From Pseudaquidulcibacter saccharophilus (GTDB taxonomy: Bacteria > Pseudomonadota > Alphaproteobacteria > Caulobacterales > Aquidulcibacteraceae), in NCBI RefSeq assembly GCF_019455445.1, contig NZ_JAHWUS010000006.1, positions 1-64,000 on the forward strand: 64,000 nt of DNA. Reading direction: 5' to 3'. The notes under the pieces were generated by a model that worked only from the letters and a program-made list of their open reading frames with translations, did no database searches and was not told the origin of the DNA. A program made the position numbers and the translations under genes. This document shows positions 42,220-51,391 of this stretch, one piece after another. Every line of letters starts with the position of its first letter. Position 1 is the first letter of the stretch.

Positions 42220-43578
42220 TTAATGTGATCCGGCTACATCTTCCTCAATTTTATGAACTGGCGCATTACGTGCCGCAAGTGAGAACCACATAATATAAAG
42301 ATAGCAAATCATTGGGATGATAAACGCCAATGAATAAGAACCAGTCATATCACGAACGCTTGCAAACAATAGCGGAATAAACGCACCACCAACAATTGCC
42401 ACACACAAAAGACCAGATGTTGCCGACGCAGGCGCCGATGAACGTTCTAATGTAGTGGTGAAAATAGTTGGGAACATGATAGAGTTGAACAAGCCAACAA
42501 AAATCGCCGCCATTGCCAATTTTGTGCCGTTTACAACCGGAACCTCAACATTAACAATTGGCATTACAAATGACGATGTCGCAACCGATGGGGTAACACC
42601 ATTATTAAGCACAATAAAGGCACATAATAAAACCGTACCCACAGTCGCAACCGTTAGCAAAGTGTAGCCTTTCACGAATTTCAAGAGCGCACTACCACCA
42701 AAACGGCCAATCATGGCAAAAATCATGTAATAAGTTGCCAATTGCCCTGCTGATTGAGCGTTAATTCCAAGAATTTGTTTTTGCTCAATAAACAAAATTA
42801 AATTCGCGCCAATTGCTACTTCGGCACCAACGTAAAAGAAAATTGCCAAAGCACCAAGATTTGCCCACTTTGCTTGAAGCGCAGTTAACGGTGATACTGC
42901 GCCGGTAGTTTCTGGCGCATTATCAGCAATAATTTTACGCACCATAAAAATCAAACCGATAAATATCGCCAAAGCAATGCCGATTTTTAAATATACTGCA
43001 CCAACTTCACCAAATGCTTGTGCTTTAAGAGCATCAGTCAAAACCGCGTCCGGTTTAAATGCTTCACCTTTTAGAAGGAAAGATGAGCCAAAATAAACGC
43101 CGCATGCCGCCCCCAAAGAGTTAAAAGCTTGTGATAAATTTAGACGGAATGCAGAATCTTTTGGGTCGCCCATTGCCGCAATTAACGGGTTTGCTGCAAC
43201 CTGCAACAAAGTAATACCAGATGCCATAGTGAACAATGCCACCAAGAAGACCGGATAAATATGAACCATAGTCGCGCCAAGCGCAATCAAACAGCCTAAA
43301 ACAATACCGCCAAGCCCGACAATTACCGATTTAACATAGCCATTTTTTGACAAAAAGCTAGCTGCCGGCATCGACATAACGCCATAAGCAATAAAAAACG
43401 CAAAGCCAGTCAAATTCGCTTCGACTGCATTCAGGGTAAAAATCGTCTTCATTGCCTTTAACAATGGGTCAAGTAGATTGGTAATAAGCGCCCAAATAAA
43501 GAACAATATTGTTACATAAGTAATCGCTAGCCCCAGACTTGAGGAACCAGATTTTGTATTTTTAACGGCATCAGTCAA
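42220..43578 (-). CDS. FHS-family MFS sugar transporter (first copy)
   Basis: 452-residue paralogue of the next gene, with FFIWALITNLLDPLLKAM and LQVAANPLIAAMGDPKDSAF as family motifs and 12 predicted membrane segments. It carries an insertion near residues 180-240 relative to its neighbour. The start is TTG 43578, supported by GGGAGG 5 bp upstream. It follows the GH30 gene by 13 bp. Two FHS carriers in tandem suggest two different monosaccharides or a mono- and a disaccharide. Confidence 0.87.
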   Translation of the reverse strand: MTDAVKNTKSGSSSLGLAITYVTILFFIWALITNLLDPLLKAMKTIFTLNAVEANLTGFAFFIAYGVMSMPAASFLSKNGYVKSVIVGLGGIVLGCLIALGATMVHIYPVFLVALFTMASGITLLQVAANPLIAAMGDPKDSAFRLNLSQAFNSLGAACGVYFGSSFLLKGEAFKPDAVLTDALKAQAFGEVGAVYLKIGIALAIFIGLIFMVRKIIADNAPETTGAVSPLTALQAKWANLGALAIFFYVGAEVAIGANLILFIEQKQILGINAQSAGQLATYYMIFAMIGRFGGSALLKFVKGYTLLTVATVGTVLLCAFIVLNNGVTPSVATSSFVMPIVNVEVPVVNGTKLAMAAIFVGLFNSIMFPTIFTTTLERSSAPASATSGLLCVAIVGGAFIPLLFASVRDMTGSYSLAFIIPMICYLYIMWFSLAARNAPVHKIEEDVAGSH

Positions 43579-43591
43579 ATGCGCCTCCCAA

Positions 43592-44980
43592 TTATTTAAA
43601 TATGATTGTTATTGCAGAAAACGGTAATAATTCAGCATTGTAGTATTTACTAGCAATTTGCGCTGAAAACGCTTGCTTTGAATCAGTCTTATTAAGAACC
43701 AACAAGGCAATCGAACCATCAGGGTTTTGAAAGGCCACATTTTTTAGCCCTGCAATATCCTGTGTTGAACCAATTCTAACTGCACCAGGCATAACAAATT
43801 TCGATAAATGGCCGAATGAATAATATTCGGAATCGCGAGTAATTTCTTTGGTCTTGCTATTGATACTTATGACACCAAAACAATTACCACAGCCACCTAG
43901 ATGTGGGCCATAATTTTCATCCAAGGCCAAATTCCACATAAGAACACCTTTGGCCCAGGCGTTGGTTGAACCGATAATTAAATTATCCATTTGCCAGACA
44001 AAACTATCGGAAAAGCTCTTATTCCATTCTCCGCCCGAACATTCGGTGAAATAAGTTTCCATTTCAGGATGGGCATTGTGGATTTCATTTTGCGTGGCAA
44101 CATTACCTGCATAGCAATGCCACGCTACACCGGTAAGATATTTACGCGCACCATCATCATTTAAGACGGCAAGAGGTTGTTCTGGCTTATCCCAATTATG
44201 ATCCCATTCAAGAATTTTTGGGGTATCTTTTCGCGTTCCCATTTTGGGCCCAAGATGGTTTTTAAGAAAGTCAGCACGGTCTTGGGGTGAAAGCTTCATA
44301 CCCGGATAATCAGGTGGGCTAAAATCAGGCTCATTTTGAATAGTAAGCATTGAAACTTTAACGCCCGCCTTGCCCATTTCATCGGTATAACGCAAAAGAT
44401 AATCCGCAAAATCATCATAATTTTCACGACGCAACGTTCCGCCAATCATGGAATCAGTAGTTTTCATCCATGATGGTGCACTCCATGGTGTCGCCATTAT
44501 CGTTAAAGCGGGATTTATCCTCTTTGCCTCTTTGGCAATTGGGATAATTGTATCCTTTATTGTAGAAAGCGAAAACTCACCTTTTTTATCAGAGAAGCTA
44601 TAATGCCTATCCGAAAAATCCGAGCCGCCAATTGTAAGACGGGTAAATGAAAAACCCAAACCGCCGCGTGAGAATAGTTCGTTTAGAACTCTTTCTTTGC
44701 TTGGGGCGTCAAGCCGATTTAAATTTATCGCTGTGGCATCGGTAATTGCCGCACCCGCACCAATAAACTTTTGATAGCGAACACGTTTATCGATTTTTAT
44801 AACAGCCCCACGTGCGGAAGTTTCAGCACTTATTGGCGCCTGCTTTGCAAGTAAAAACTGCTTATTGCCAGTCGTGATATAATTATCCGCAGGTTGGTTT
44901 ATTTGAACAGAAGTAGCGCAACCGTTTACGCACAGCAACAAAGCATAACCAGCAATTCCAAAAAAGAATTTATTATTCAT
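43592..44980 (-). CDS. GH30 glycoside hydrolase, lipoprotein
   Basis: Retaining hydrolase of 462 residues resembling GH30 glucosylceramidases and beta-1,6-glucanases. The acid/base Glu217 is in LTIQNEPDFSPPDYPGM and the nucleophile Glu313 in YFTECSGGEW. WSAPSWMKTTDSMIGGTL is another GH30 signature. A lipoprotein-like signal ends at Cys21 (CVNGC). I prefer ATG 44980, with AAGGG 5 bp upstream, to the in-frame start at 45016, which would touch the GH3 stop. It lies directly after GH3, so an endo-acting or branch-cutting enzyme is paired with a beta-glucosidase. The beta-1,6-glucan or glucosyl-linked substrate is inferred. Confidence 0.88.
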   Translation of the reverse strand: MNNKFFFGIAGYALLLCVNGCATSVQINQPADNYITTGNKQFLLAKQAPISAETSARGAVIKIDKRVRYQKFIGAGAAITDATAINLNRLDAPSKERVLNELFSRGGLGFSFTRLTIGGSDFSDRHYSFSDKKGEFSLSTIKDTIIPIAKEAKRINPALTIMATPWSAPSWMKTTDSMIGGTLRRENYDDFADYLLRYTDEMGKAGVKVSMLTIQNEPDFSPPDYPGMKLSPQDRADFLKNHLGPKMGTRKDTPKILEWDHNWDKPEQPLAVLNDDGARKYLTGVAWHCYAGNVATQNEIHNAHPEMETYFTECSGGEWNKSFSDSFVWQMDNLIIGSTNAWAKGVLMWNLALDENYGPHLGGCGNCFGVISINSKTKEITRDSEYYSFGHLSKFVMPGAVRIGSTQDIAGLKNVAFQNPDGSIALLVLNKTDSKQAFSAQIASKYYNAELLPFSAITIIFK

Positions 44981-45015
44981 CTGGACCCTTGTTTCCTTGC
45001 AAATATTATTTTGCA

Positions 45016-47019
45016 CTATTTAACTGGGCAATTTCCAGTTTTAACGACAAGACGCCCAACAGTTTTTTTGTCCCCGTAGCTTAAACCATAGCCATATTTA
45101 AATAAAGGCTTATAATTTCCCTGCTCTACATTTTGCGATGGGGGGCAGGGGTCGGACGGCCATGCAAATGAAAGCCTTCCCCGAAAGTCTTTTTGCGCAT
45201 TCTTATTACGCAATATGACATCACTTATACCCCCCGCTTCAGTACCCGGTAACCACGCTGATACTACCGAATCTGAAAAGTTTAGAACATCATTTATATA
45301 AAGTGGGCGACCGCTATATAGAATTGTAACGACCGGAACGCCTTTACCGGCAACAGCCTTTAAAGCATCTTTGTCTGCTTTCATGCGATCATCACTTGTA
45401 AGTGGTTGCGGTAAAAGAATATCGCCTTTCATTTCCGCATATGGAGTTTCACCGACCACCGCGATAATTGCCGCAAAATCCTTTGGATTAACACCTTTAC
45501 CATCGGCAGAATAAACTAATTTATCGCCATATTGTGATTTCAAAGATGCAAGTAAGGTTTCACCATTCGGGAAGTCAGAATTATCAACTTCATCACCCTG
45601 CCAAGTTTTTGACCAGCCGCCAGATTGGTTAGGCATAGAATCCGCACTTTTACCTACCACCAATACTTTTTTATCAGTTGCAAGCGGTAGTGTTTGTTTA
45701 TTGTTTTTTAGCAAAACCAAGGATTCGCTTACTGCACGGCGCGCTAATGCCTTGTTTGAAATGGCATCAACATCGCCAGCATATTTATTATGCGCAGGAT
45801 TTTCGTTAAATAAACCAGAGCGCATTTTAACACGCAAAATACGGGCTACTGCGTCATCAATGCGCGACATAGGAATGCGCCCTTCTTCGACATCATTTAC
45901 TGTATTGTCGATAAAGGCTTTCCAATCATTTGGCACCATAAATAAATCTGTACCCGCATTAACAGCCTGCGCACAATGATCTTTTGTGCAACCTGGTATT
46001 TGGCCAATTGCATCATAATCAGACACCACCAAACCATCAAATCCCAATTTACCTTTTAGAACATCGGTAATAAGATATTGGTTTCCGTGGATTTTTCCTT
46101 TTGGGCTATTTTGATGCTTTAAGGCATCGTCATTATTCCATTCGCTATAAGTAATCATAACGGTCTGCATACCAGCAGATAGCGCGCCATAATAACCTTG
46201 AGCAAATGTATTGATAAGCTCTTGCTCAGATGAATAATTCTTACCCTGATCGACACCATTAAAAGTGCCGCCATCGCCAAGGAAGTGTTTCACCGAACCA
46301 ACTACATTTGCAGGGTCTTTCAAATCACCCTGAAGTCCTTCGGTATATGCTTTTGCATAAATGCGAACTAATTGCGGGTTTGAAGAATAGGATTCATAGG
46401 TGCGTCCCCAACGCGGATTCTGTACAACCGCAACGGTTGGTGCGAATGCCCAATTAATGCCACCAGCACGAACCGCCTTTGCAGTTGCCGCAGCAATTTC
46501 TTTTACCAATTCAGGGTCGCGTGCGGCACCCAAACCGATATTATGCGGATAAAGGGTTGCACCATGAATATTATTATTTCCGTGAACCGCATCAATACCC
46601 CAAATTAATGGAATTGGTGTTTTTAAATCAGTTGCAAGTGATGCTTTAAAATAGTCATCAGACAGTTTCACCCAATCCGCTAGAGCGGCTTTTTGGTTCA
46701 TTTGTGGCCAAGAGCCGCCGCCATTTAGTACGGAACCAAGATAATATTTAGTCACATCTTCTGGTTTGGCGCTTTTAATTTCAGCTTGCGTCATTTGCCC
46801 AACTTTTTGACGCAAAGTCATAGAGCCAAGAATTTCTTTTATTTTTGCTTCTGTTACAGCATCTTGTTTAATTGAGCTTGTTACATGCTCCCAATCTTTA
46901 TTAACATCTTGTGCAAAAGCGGGCGCGCCAATTGCAGCACTAAAAATCCCAAGGCAAATCCCATAAACATAGTTTTTGCGACGTGCAGATTGTCTTAGTT
47001 TTTTTAATCCTGAATACAT
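45016..47019 (-). CDS. GH3 beta-glucosidase, exported
   Basis: Glycoside hydrolase of 667 residues with a signal peptide cleaved near AFAQD (residue 37). The N-terminal barrel has GSVLNGGGSWP, GIDAVHGNNNIHGATLYPHN, the KHFLGDGGT loop and the nucleophile Asp334 in GLVVSDYDAIGQ. The second domain (SESLVLLKNNKQTLPL on) ends at GRLSFAWPSD and YGYGLSYG. This is the exo-1,3/1,4-beta-glucanase branch without the extra C-terminal domain of the approximately 840-residue ExoP enzymes. It follows the receptor gene after a 206-bp spacer full of hairpins. It would release glucose in the periplasm for the FHS carriers. Confidence 0.92.
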   Translation of the reverse strand: MYSGLKKLRQSARRKNYVYGICLGIFSAAIGAPAFAQDVNKDWEHVTSSIKQDAVTEAKIKEILGSMTLRQKVGQMTQAEIKSAKPEDVTKYYLGSVLNGGGSWPQMNQKAALADWVKLSDDYFKASLATDLKTPIPLIWGIDAVHGNNNIHGATLYPHNIGLGAARDPELVKEIAAATAKAVRAGGINWAFAPTVAVVQNPRWGRTYESYSSNPQLVRIYAKAYTEGLQGDLKDPANVVGSVKHFLGDGGTFNGVDQGKNYSSEQELINTFAQGYYGALSAGMQTVMITYSEWNNDDALKHQNSPKGKIHGNQYLITDVLKGKLGFDGLVVSDYDAIGQIPGCTKDHCAQAVNAGTDLFMVPNDWKAFIDNTVNDVEEGRIPMSRIDDAVARILRVKMRSGLFNENPAHNKYAGDVDAISNKALARRAVSESLVLLKNNKQTLPLATDKKVLVVGKSADSMPNQSGGWSKTWQGDEVDNSDFPNGETLLASLKSQYGDKLVYSADGKGVNPKDFAAIIAVVGETPYAEMKGDILLPQPLTSDDRMKADKDALKAVAGKGVPVVTILYSGRPLYINDVLNFSDSVVSAWLPGTEAGGISDVILRNKNAQKDFRGRLSFAWPSDPCPPSQNVEQGNYKPLFKYGYGLSYGDKKTVGRLVVKTGNCPVK

Positions 47020-47070
47020 AAAATAATCCTGACTATAGGGGAAATTTTGGGCAAGCCCATTTCATCGAGG

Positions 47071-47173
47071 GGCAACAAAGCCCCGGGAGTGTTGCCTCTT
47101 GGGAAATCGCACAAAAAAACATACCTCGTTGAATGTCTTTTTGAAGCACTGGGGATATCCCCCAAGAGGCAAC
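47071..47173 (-). other. Mutually exclusive hairpins between receptor and GH3 genes
   Basis: In transcript order (minus strand): GTTGCCTCTTGGG (47173-47161) can pair perfectly over 13 bp with CCCAAGAGGCAAC (47103-47091). The latter overlaps GGCAACA (47096-47090), which can instead pair with TGTTGCC (47077-47071). The middle segment therefore has two alternative partners, the logic of an attenuator. No clear U-tract follows either stem. Confidence 0.55.
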
Positions 47174-47186
47174 GGGAGGAATGCTC

Positions 47187-47218
47187 TATGCGCCGCATAC
47201 CGGAATATTCGGCGCATA
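47187..47218 (-). other. Hairpin just after the receptor stop codon
   Basis: TATGCGCCG (47187-47195) and CGGCGCATA (47210-47218) form a perfect 9-bp GC-rich stem with a 14-nt loop, 8 bp after the receptor stop. With no U-tract it is more likely a 3'-end stabiliser of the receptor mRNA than a terminator. Confidence 0.6.
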
Positions 47219-47225
47219 AACCACA

Positions 47226-50102
47226 TTAGAATTTATATGAAACACCTAGCAAATATTTTGCGCCATAGGTTTCATAGGTTTCTGGAAGCAAGGTTGTCTT
47301 CTGCAATAGGTTGCCGCCAGAAGTTACATATGGTTCATCGGTAATGTTATAACCCTGTAAAGTTACAGTCATATTTTTGAAAGGACCGTCTTGGAACTCA
47401 TAGCCGATTTGTGCATCGACATGTGTGTTGTCAAGAATTGTGGTATATGCACGGGTTCCAAAGTTACCTGCGACATCTGAATACGCAGGGTCACGATAAG
47501 AATATGATACGCGTGCCTGCCAGCCATGTTTTTCATAATATGCAGCAAAGTTATAAGTTACGCCAGAGAAACCAGGAATTGTAGTATCGCCACCTTTATT
47601 AGACTTAATATCAGTCCAATTTTTGGTGTAGTTACCATTTATGCCGAAACCATCTAGCATGCTTATGTAATCACCGAAATCAAGGTTGGCCTGTAATTCG
47701 ATGCCTTTGATATAACCGCCGTTGCCGTTAACCGGTGTATTTAAGTTACCAACCCAGCTGATAACATTATAGTTCATTGGGTTTGCCAAACCGGTAAAGT
47801 CAAAGTCTATATCATCGGAATAGATATAAGTTTTCACATCCTTATAATATCCGGCAATTGCAAACATTGATTTGCGACCAAAGTAATTCTCATATGAAAT
47901 ATCATATGCATTTGCACGCCACGGCTTCAGTTTCGGGTTACCGCCACTACCGCCTGGCATGTAATAAATTTTTGTCGGATCAGGAGGTGTAACGCCTGAT
48001 GGGAATACTTGAACTTGTGAGAAGTAAGCACCAACATTCGCACGCATATCATCCGTTCTTGGTCGCGCCATTTGTTTAGCAATACCAACACGTAAATATT
48101 GTTTTGGTGTTAATTGATAATTAAGATTCAAACTAGGAAGAACATCAGAATATTTATTCTCTACGGTCATAAGAGTTGGCGCTCTAGTGCTTTCACCAGT
48201 TACGATATAATTACCAGTAGATTCGGTATTCGTCATTACATACTGAACACCCAAATTACCTTTTAGAGGGCGACTTAATACCTCTGTATCAATGTTTAAT
48301 TTGGTGAAAATATTAAACACATCTTCACTTAACGACCAGTTCTTCGCATAATGGTTGTCATCTACATATGGTACAACTCTGTACGAACCAGCAACAGCTG
48401 AAGGGATGTCAAATGCATATAAATAACCCCAACCTGCCCATGTTAAGTCTGTAAGACCAACACCATAAGGTGTTTCAGGCGCAGCCGGGCGGTTATCAAA
48501 TGTTGTCTTATTTTCTGGACGAACTTTTAAGAATAAATCATTTTCATCAATGGATTTGTCCTTAGAATGGCTCCAACCACCAAGACCAACTTGCAGGCTA
48601 TCAAAAACATTTCCAACAAAAGTATCTTTAAGGTCGGTTTTTCCACTTACATTAAATGTTGCATAAGAATCTTTAACATGAGGGAACCGTATATGACCAT
48701 CGGCACCCCATCCGCCGCCAGGCGCTGAATCACCAAGGTTCATTTGGGTAGCATTTGAATAATCCAACCCAGGAGTGATTGTCATAAATCCTTCTGAAGG
48801 GATACTGAAATTAATTGTGTCAAATGTACGTGCGCCAGTACCATAACCAGCAAATATTTCAGTCTGAGATTGCTTGCCTTCTGATTTTGAATAAGACGCA
48901 TCAAAGGTTAAATCCCAAATACCAGCACGCATTTCGTGATTTAAACCAACTGAAAGCACGTCATCTTTACGTGTGTTAAGTTGGTTATTTTGTATTGGTG
49001 TCATTCCAGTATAAGTGCCTGCAACGATAGTTGGAATTCCATTAAATTCACCAAGCACTGCACCAGCCATTGGAAGCCCTGCATAACCGACATCGTTGGT
49101 CCAGAATGTGTTGGTTTCGATGTCGCGAATGACCTCTTTTTGGTCCATTTTCGAATAATAAAGATCAAGAGTTGTGTGCCAATTATCGGTTGGTTTAAAT
49201 TCAAAAACCGCAACCGCACCATCACGAACCTTATTCACGCTTCCGGCACGAAGCTCAAAACCTGATAGATAGTTTGCATCAGCCATTGCACCAGTTGCAC
49301 CAGGTAAATAAGCTTGATAAGCACCATCATAAATATTCCATGGAGTATTATTGGTCATCCAACCCCAGATTTTTTGGTGTTGAACTTGTGACGTAGTGTC
49401 CATGTGAGCATAGCCCAAGGCTACGCCAAGCTTGCCATCCATAAATTGGTCAATATACGAAACCGAGCCGCGCCAGCCTTCTTTACCAAAATCAGGGTTT
49501 AGCTGTTTGCCAGTTGAAGTTTCGCCACGAAGGTTAACTGCAATTACTCTCTTATCAAGTGAAAGTGGGCGACGTGTGCGCAAATCAACAGTACCAGAAA
49601 GCCCCATCCCCATGATTGCAGCATCAGGGGTTTTATACACAACTGCAGATTCAATCAATTCCGATGGATATTGGTCAACTTCTACACCGCGTGCATCGCC
49701 AAGAGAACCCTGCATACGGCCATTAAGTGTAGTAACTGTGAAATCAGGTGAAGTACCACGAATGTTAAGAACCTGAACATCGCCATTAACGCGCTGACCA
49801 GCAACACCAGGCAGGCGTGACAATGATTCCGCAATTGAAGAATCAGGCAATTTACCAATTTCTTCTGCAGAAACGACTTCAACAATCGAAGTTGAAGCAC
49901 GTTTAATCTTGATTGATTTTTGCAAAGATCCGCGAAGACCTTTTACAACAACAACCTCACTCGTATCTGGTTTTGCAGCCTCTTGTGCAAAAGCCACACA
50001 AGGCGCAGCAACCATCAAGGCTGCGATTGAAATCGCTTCCAACCCGAAGCGTTTTTTTGAAATTTTAGATGCACTAATGCTTGTCTTGCGACTAAGTAAC
50101 AT
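47226..50102 (-). CDS. TonB-dependent receptor, Xanthomonas-Caulobacter class
   Basis: Outer-membrane receptor of 958 residues. It has a signal peptide near residues 15-40 (AISIAALMVAAPCVAFAQ), TonB box-like SEVVVVKG, and the plug start LRGSLQKSIKIKRASTSIVE, which is typical of the TIGR01782 class that imports oligosaccharides. SEEIGKLPDSSIAE-like motifs (here VSAEEIGKLPDSSIAESLSR) follow, and the barrel ends with GVSYKF. The ribosome site is GGGGGGAAG. It is the first gene of an operon with GH3, GH30 and two FHS genes, and its promoter has a perfect LacI-type palindrome. Cargo is probably an oligosaccharide with beta-glucosyl links. Confidence 0.9.
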   Translation of the reverse strand: MLLSRKTSISASKISKKRFGLEAISIAALMVAAPCVAFAQEAAKPDTSEVVVVKGLRGSLQKSIKIKRASTSIVEVVSAEEIGKLPDSSIAESLSRLPGVAGQRVNGDVQVLNIRGTSPDFTVTTLNGRMQGSLGDARGVEVDQYPSELIESAVVYKTPDAAIMGMGLSGTVDLRTRRPLSLDKRVIAVNLRGETSTGKQLNPDFGKEGWRGSVSYIDQFMDGKLGVALGYAHMDTTSQVQHQKIWGWMTNNTPWNIYDGAYQAYLPGATGAMADANYLSGFELRAGSVNKVRDGAVAVFEFKPTDNWHTTLDLYYSKMDQKEVIRDIETNTFWTNDVGYAGLPMAGAVLGEFNGIPTIVAGTYTGMTPIQNNQLNTRKDDVLSVGLNHEMRAGIWDLTFDASYSKSEGKQSQTEIFAGYGTGARTFDTINFSIPSEGFMTITPGLDYSNATQMNLGDSAPGGGWGADGHIRFPHVKDSYATFNVSGKTDLKDTFVGNVFDSLQVGLGGWSHSKDKSIDENDLFLKVRPENKTTFDNRPAAPETPYGVGLTDLTWAGWGYLYAFDIPSAVAGSYRVVPYVDDNHYAKNWSLSEDVFNIFTKLNIDTEVLSRPLKGNLGVQYVMTNTESTGNYIVTGESTRAPTLMTVENKYSDVLPSLNLNYQLTPKQYLRVGIAKQMARPRTDDMRANVGAYFSQVQVFPSGVTPPDPTKIYYMPGGSGGNPKLKPWRANAYDISYENYFGRKSMFAIAGYYKDVKTYIYSDDIDFDFTGLANPMNYNVISWVGNLNTPVNGNGGYIKGIELQANLDFGDYISMLDGFGINGNYTKNWTDIKSNKGGDTTIPGFSGVTYNFAAYYEKHGWQARVSYSYRDPAYSDVAGNFGTRAYTTILDNTHVDAQIGYEFQDGPFKNMTVTLQGYNITDEPYVTSGGNLLQKTTLLPETYETYGAKYLLGVSYKF

Positions 50103-50161
50103 ATCTTCCCCCCTATAACCGTTTGCGGTTAGCTAAAAATGCTTAGCACCTCCCCCTCAAT

Positions 50162-50175
50162 TGGAAGCGCTTCCA
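50162..50175. promoter_or_regulatory. LacI-type operator at the receptor promoter
   Basis: TGGAAGCGCTTCCA is a perfect 14-bp palindrome with the central CG typical of LacI-family sites (compare the Bacillus cre). It begins 4 bp downstream of the predicted -10, so a bound repressor would cover the start site. The adjacent lacI gene (50216-51295) is the likely partner. Confidence 0.75.
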
Positions 50176-50179
50176 GTAA

Positions 50180-50207
50180 ATTTTATTTAATTTTTTCAGT
50201 TTGTCAA
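50180..50207 (-). promoter_or_regulatory. Predicted promoter of the receptor-GH3-GH30 operon
   Basis: TTGACA (50207-50202), 16 bp, TAAAAT (50185-50180) on the minus strand. The -35 is a full consensus match. The leader (about 70 nt) also has a small hairpin TAACCG-n4-CGGTTA just before the ribosome site. Confidence 0.6.
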
Positions 50208-50215
50208 CACAATTA

Positions 50216-51295
50216 TCAAACTTCTATAACACTTGCGGTAGATTGTCTCACCATAATGTCGAAATCTATTATCATATTTTTTGGTGTAGAATCGGAGTTT
50301 CCATTTTGCAAAATCGATACTAATCGCTCTACTGCACGAGCGGCAATTTTCTTTAGCGGTTGATGCACAGTCGTTAATGGCGGCCATACAATTTCCGACA
50401 CTGGTGTATCATCAAATCCAGCTATTACAATTTCTTCGGGAACCCTGATGTTCAAGCGATGTGCGCTGAATAAAGCACCGGCCGCAGTATCATCATTCGC
50501 ACAAATTAAAGCACTCGGACGGTGCGGGTTTTCAAATATTTTTAGTGAGTTTTCAATACCAGACTTGAATGTAAAATTACCACGAAACACAAAGTTTTCA
50601 TCAAGTTTTATATCATTATCTGCTAGGGCTTTTTTAAACCCCTCATAGCGCAGTTCGGCAGACATATGGTTCTCCAAACCTTTGATAAAGGCAAACCCCT
50701 TGTGACCATTTTTGATTAGTAACTCAGTGAGACGATAACCAGCCAATTCATCGTCCATACCAACCGAATCAATAAAGTTCCTTGCCTTATTTCCAGATGA
50801 AATACCCACCGCGTGAATATTCTTTTCACGTAAGATATTTATCAAGGAAATATCATCGGAAAATGGCGGAGTAAGAATTATTCCATGATAATTATTTATT
50901 TCGCAAAGCTCAATAATACGGTTGCGATATGAGGGTGAGTTTTGATTGACTATGTGTGAGAACGCTTGAAAACCAAGCTCCGCACATTTTCGCAACGCCC
51001 CAATTTCAATTGCCGAAGTATAGTATGAGTTTGGCTCTGAATCAAAGTCAGACGCATTAAACAAAGCAATCTGCCGACTTTTACCACTTGCCAAAGAACG
51101 CGCCTGAACATTTACACGATAATTAAGCTGCTTGACAGCATCCATAACGCGTTTGCGAACGGCATCACGAACATTTGGCCCATTGTTTAAGACACGTGAA
51201 ACCGTTGTTCGCCCAACTTTTGATAAAGCCGCGACATCATCAATGGTCGGATTTTTATTTGCCCCGTTGCCTATACTTTTTCCCAAACTTGCCAC
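50216..51295 (-). CDS. LacI-family regulator of the glycan locus
   Basis: LacI/GalR repressor of 359 residues. The helix-turn-helix is PTIDDVAALSKVGRTTVSRV, followed by the hinge ARSLASGKSRQIAL and an AglR-like sugar-binding domain (SALICANDDTAAGALFSAHR, VIAGFDDTPVSEIVWPPLTT). The listed start is GTG 51295; no better in-frame start is seen, and the first 15 residues may be too many. It is just upstream of the receptor operon on the same strand and probably represses it at TGGAAGCGCTTCCA. Whether it also governs GH89 and the acetyltransferase gene upstream is unknown. Confidence 0.85.
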   Translation of the reverse strand: MASLGKSIGNGANKNPTIDDVAALSKVGRTTVSRVLNNGPNVRDAVRKRVMDAVKQLNYRVNVQARSLASGKSRQIALFNASDFDSEPNSYYTSAIEIGALRKCAELGFQAFSHIVNQNSPSYRNRIIELCEINNYHGIILTPPFSDDISLINILREKNIHAVGISSGNKARNFIDSVGMDDELAGYRLTELLIKNGHKGFAFIKGLENHMSAELRYEGFKKALADNDIKLDENFVFRGNFTFKSGIENSLKIFENPHRPSALICANDDTAAGALFSAHRLNIRVPEEIVIAGFDDTPVSEIVWPPLTTVHQPLKKIAARAVERLVSILQNGNSDSTPKNMIIDFDIMVRQSTASVIEV

Positions 51296-51391
51296 CCGTC
51301 GATTTGCTATTATTGGGCGAAATTTATCAAAATTACAAGCATAGTTTCATTTACAAATATATTTTCGCCATATCGTGTTTATTTGCAATGC

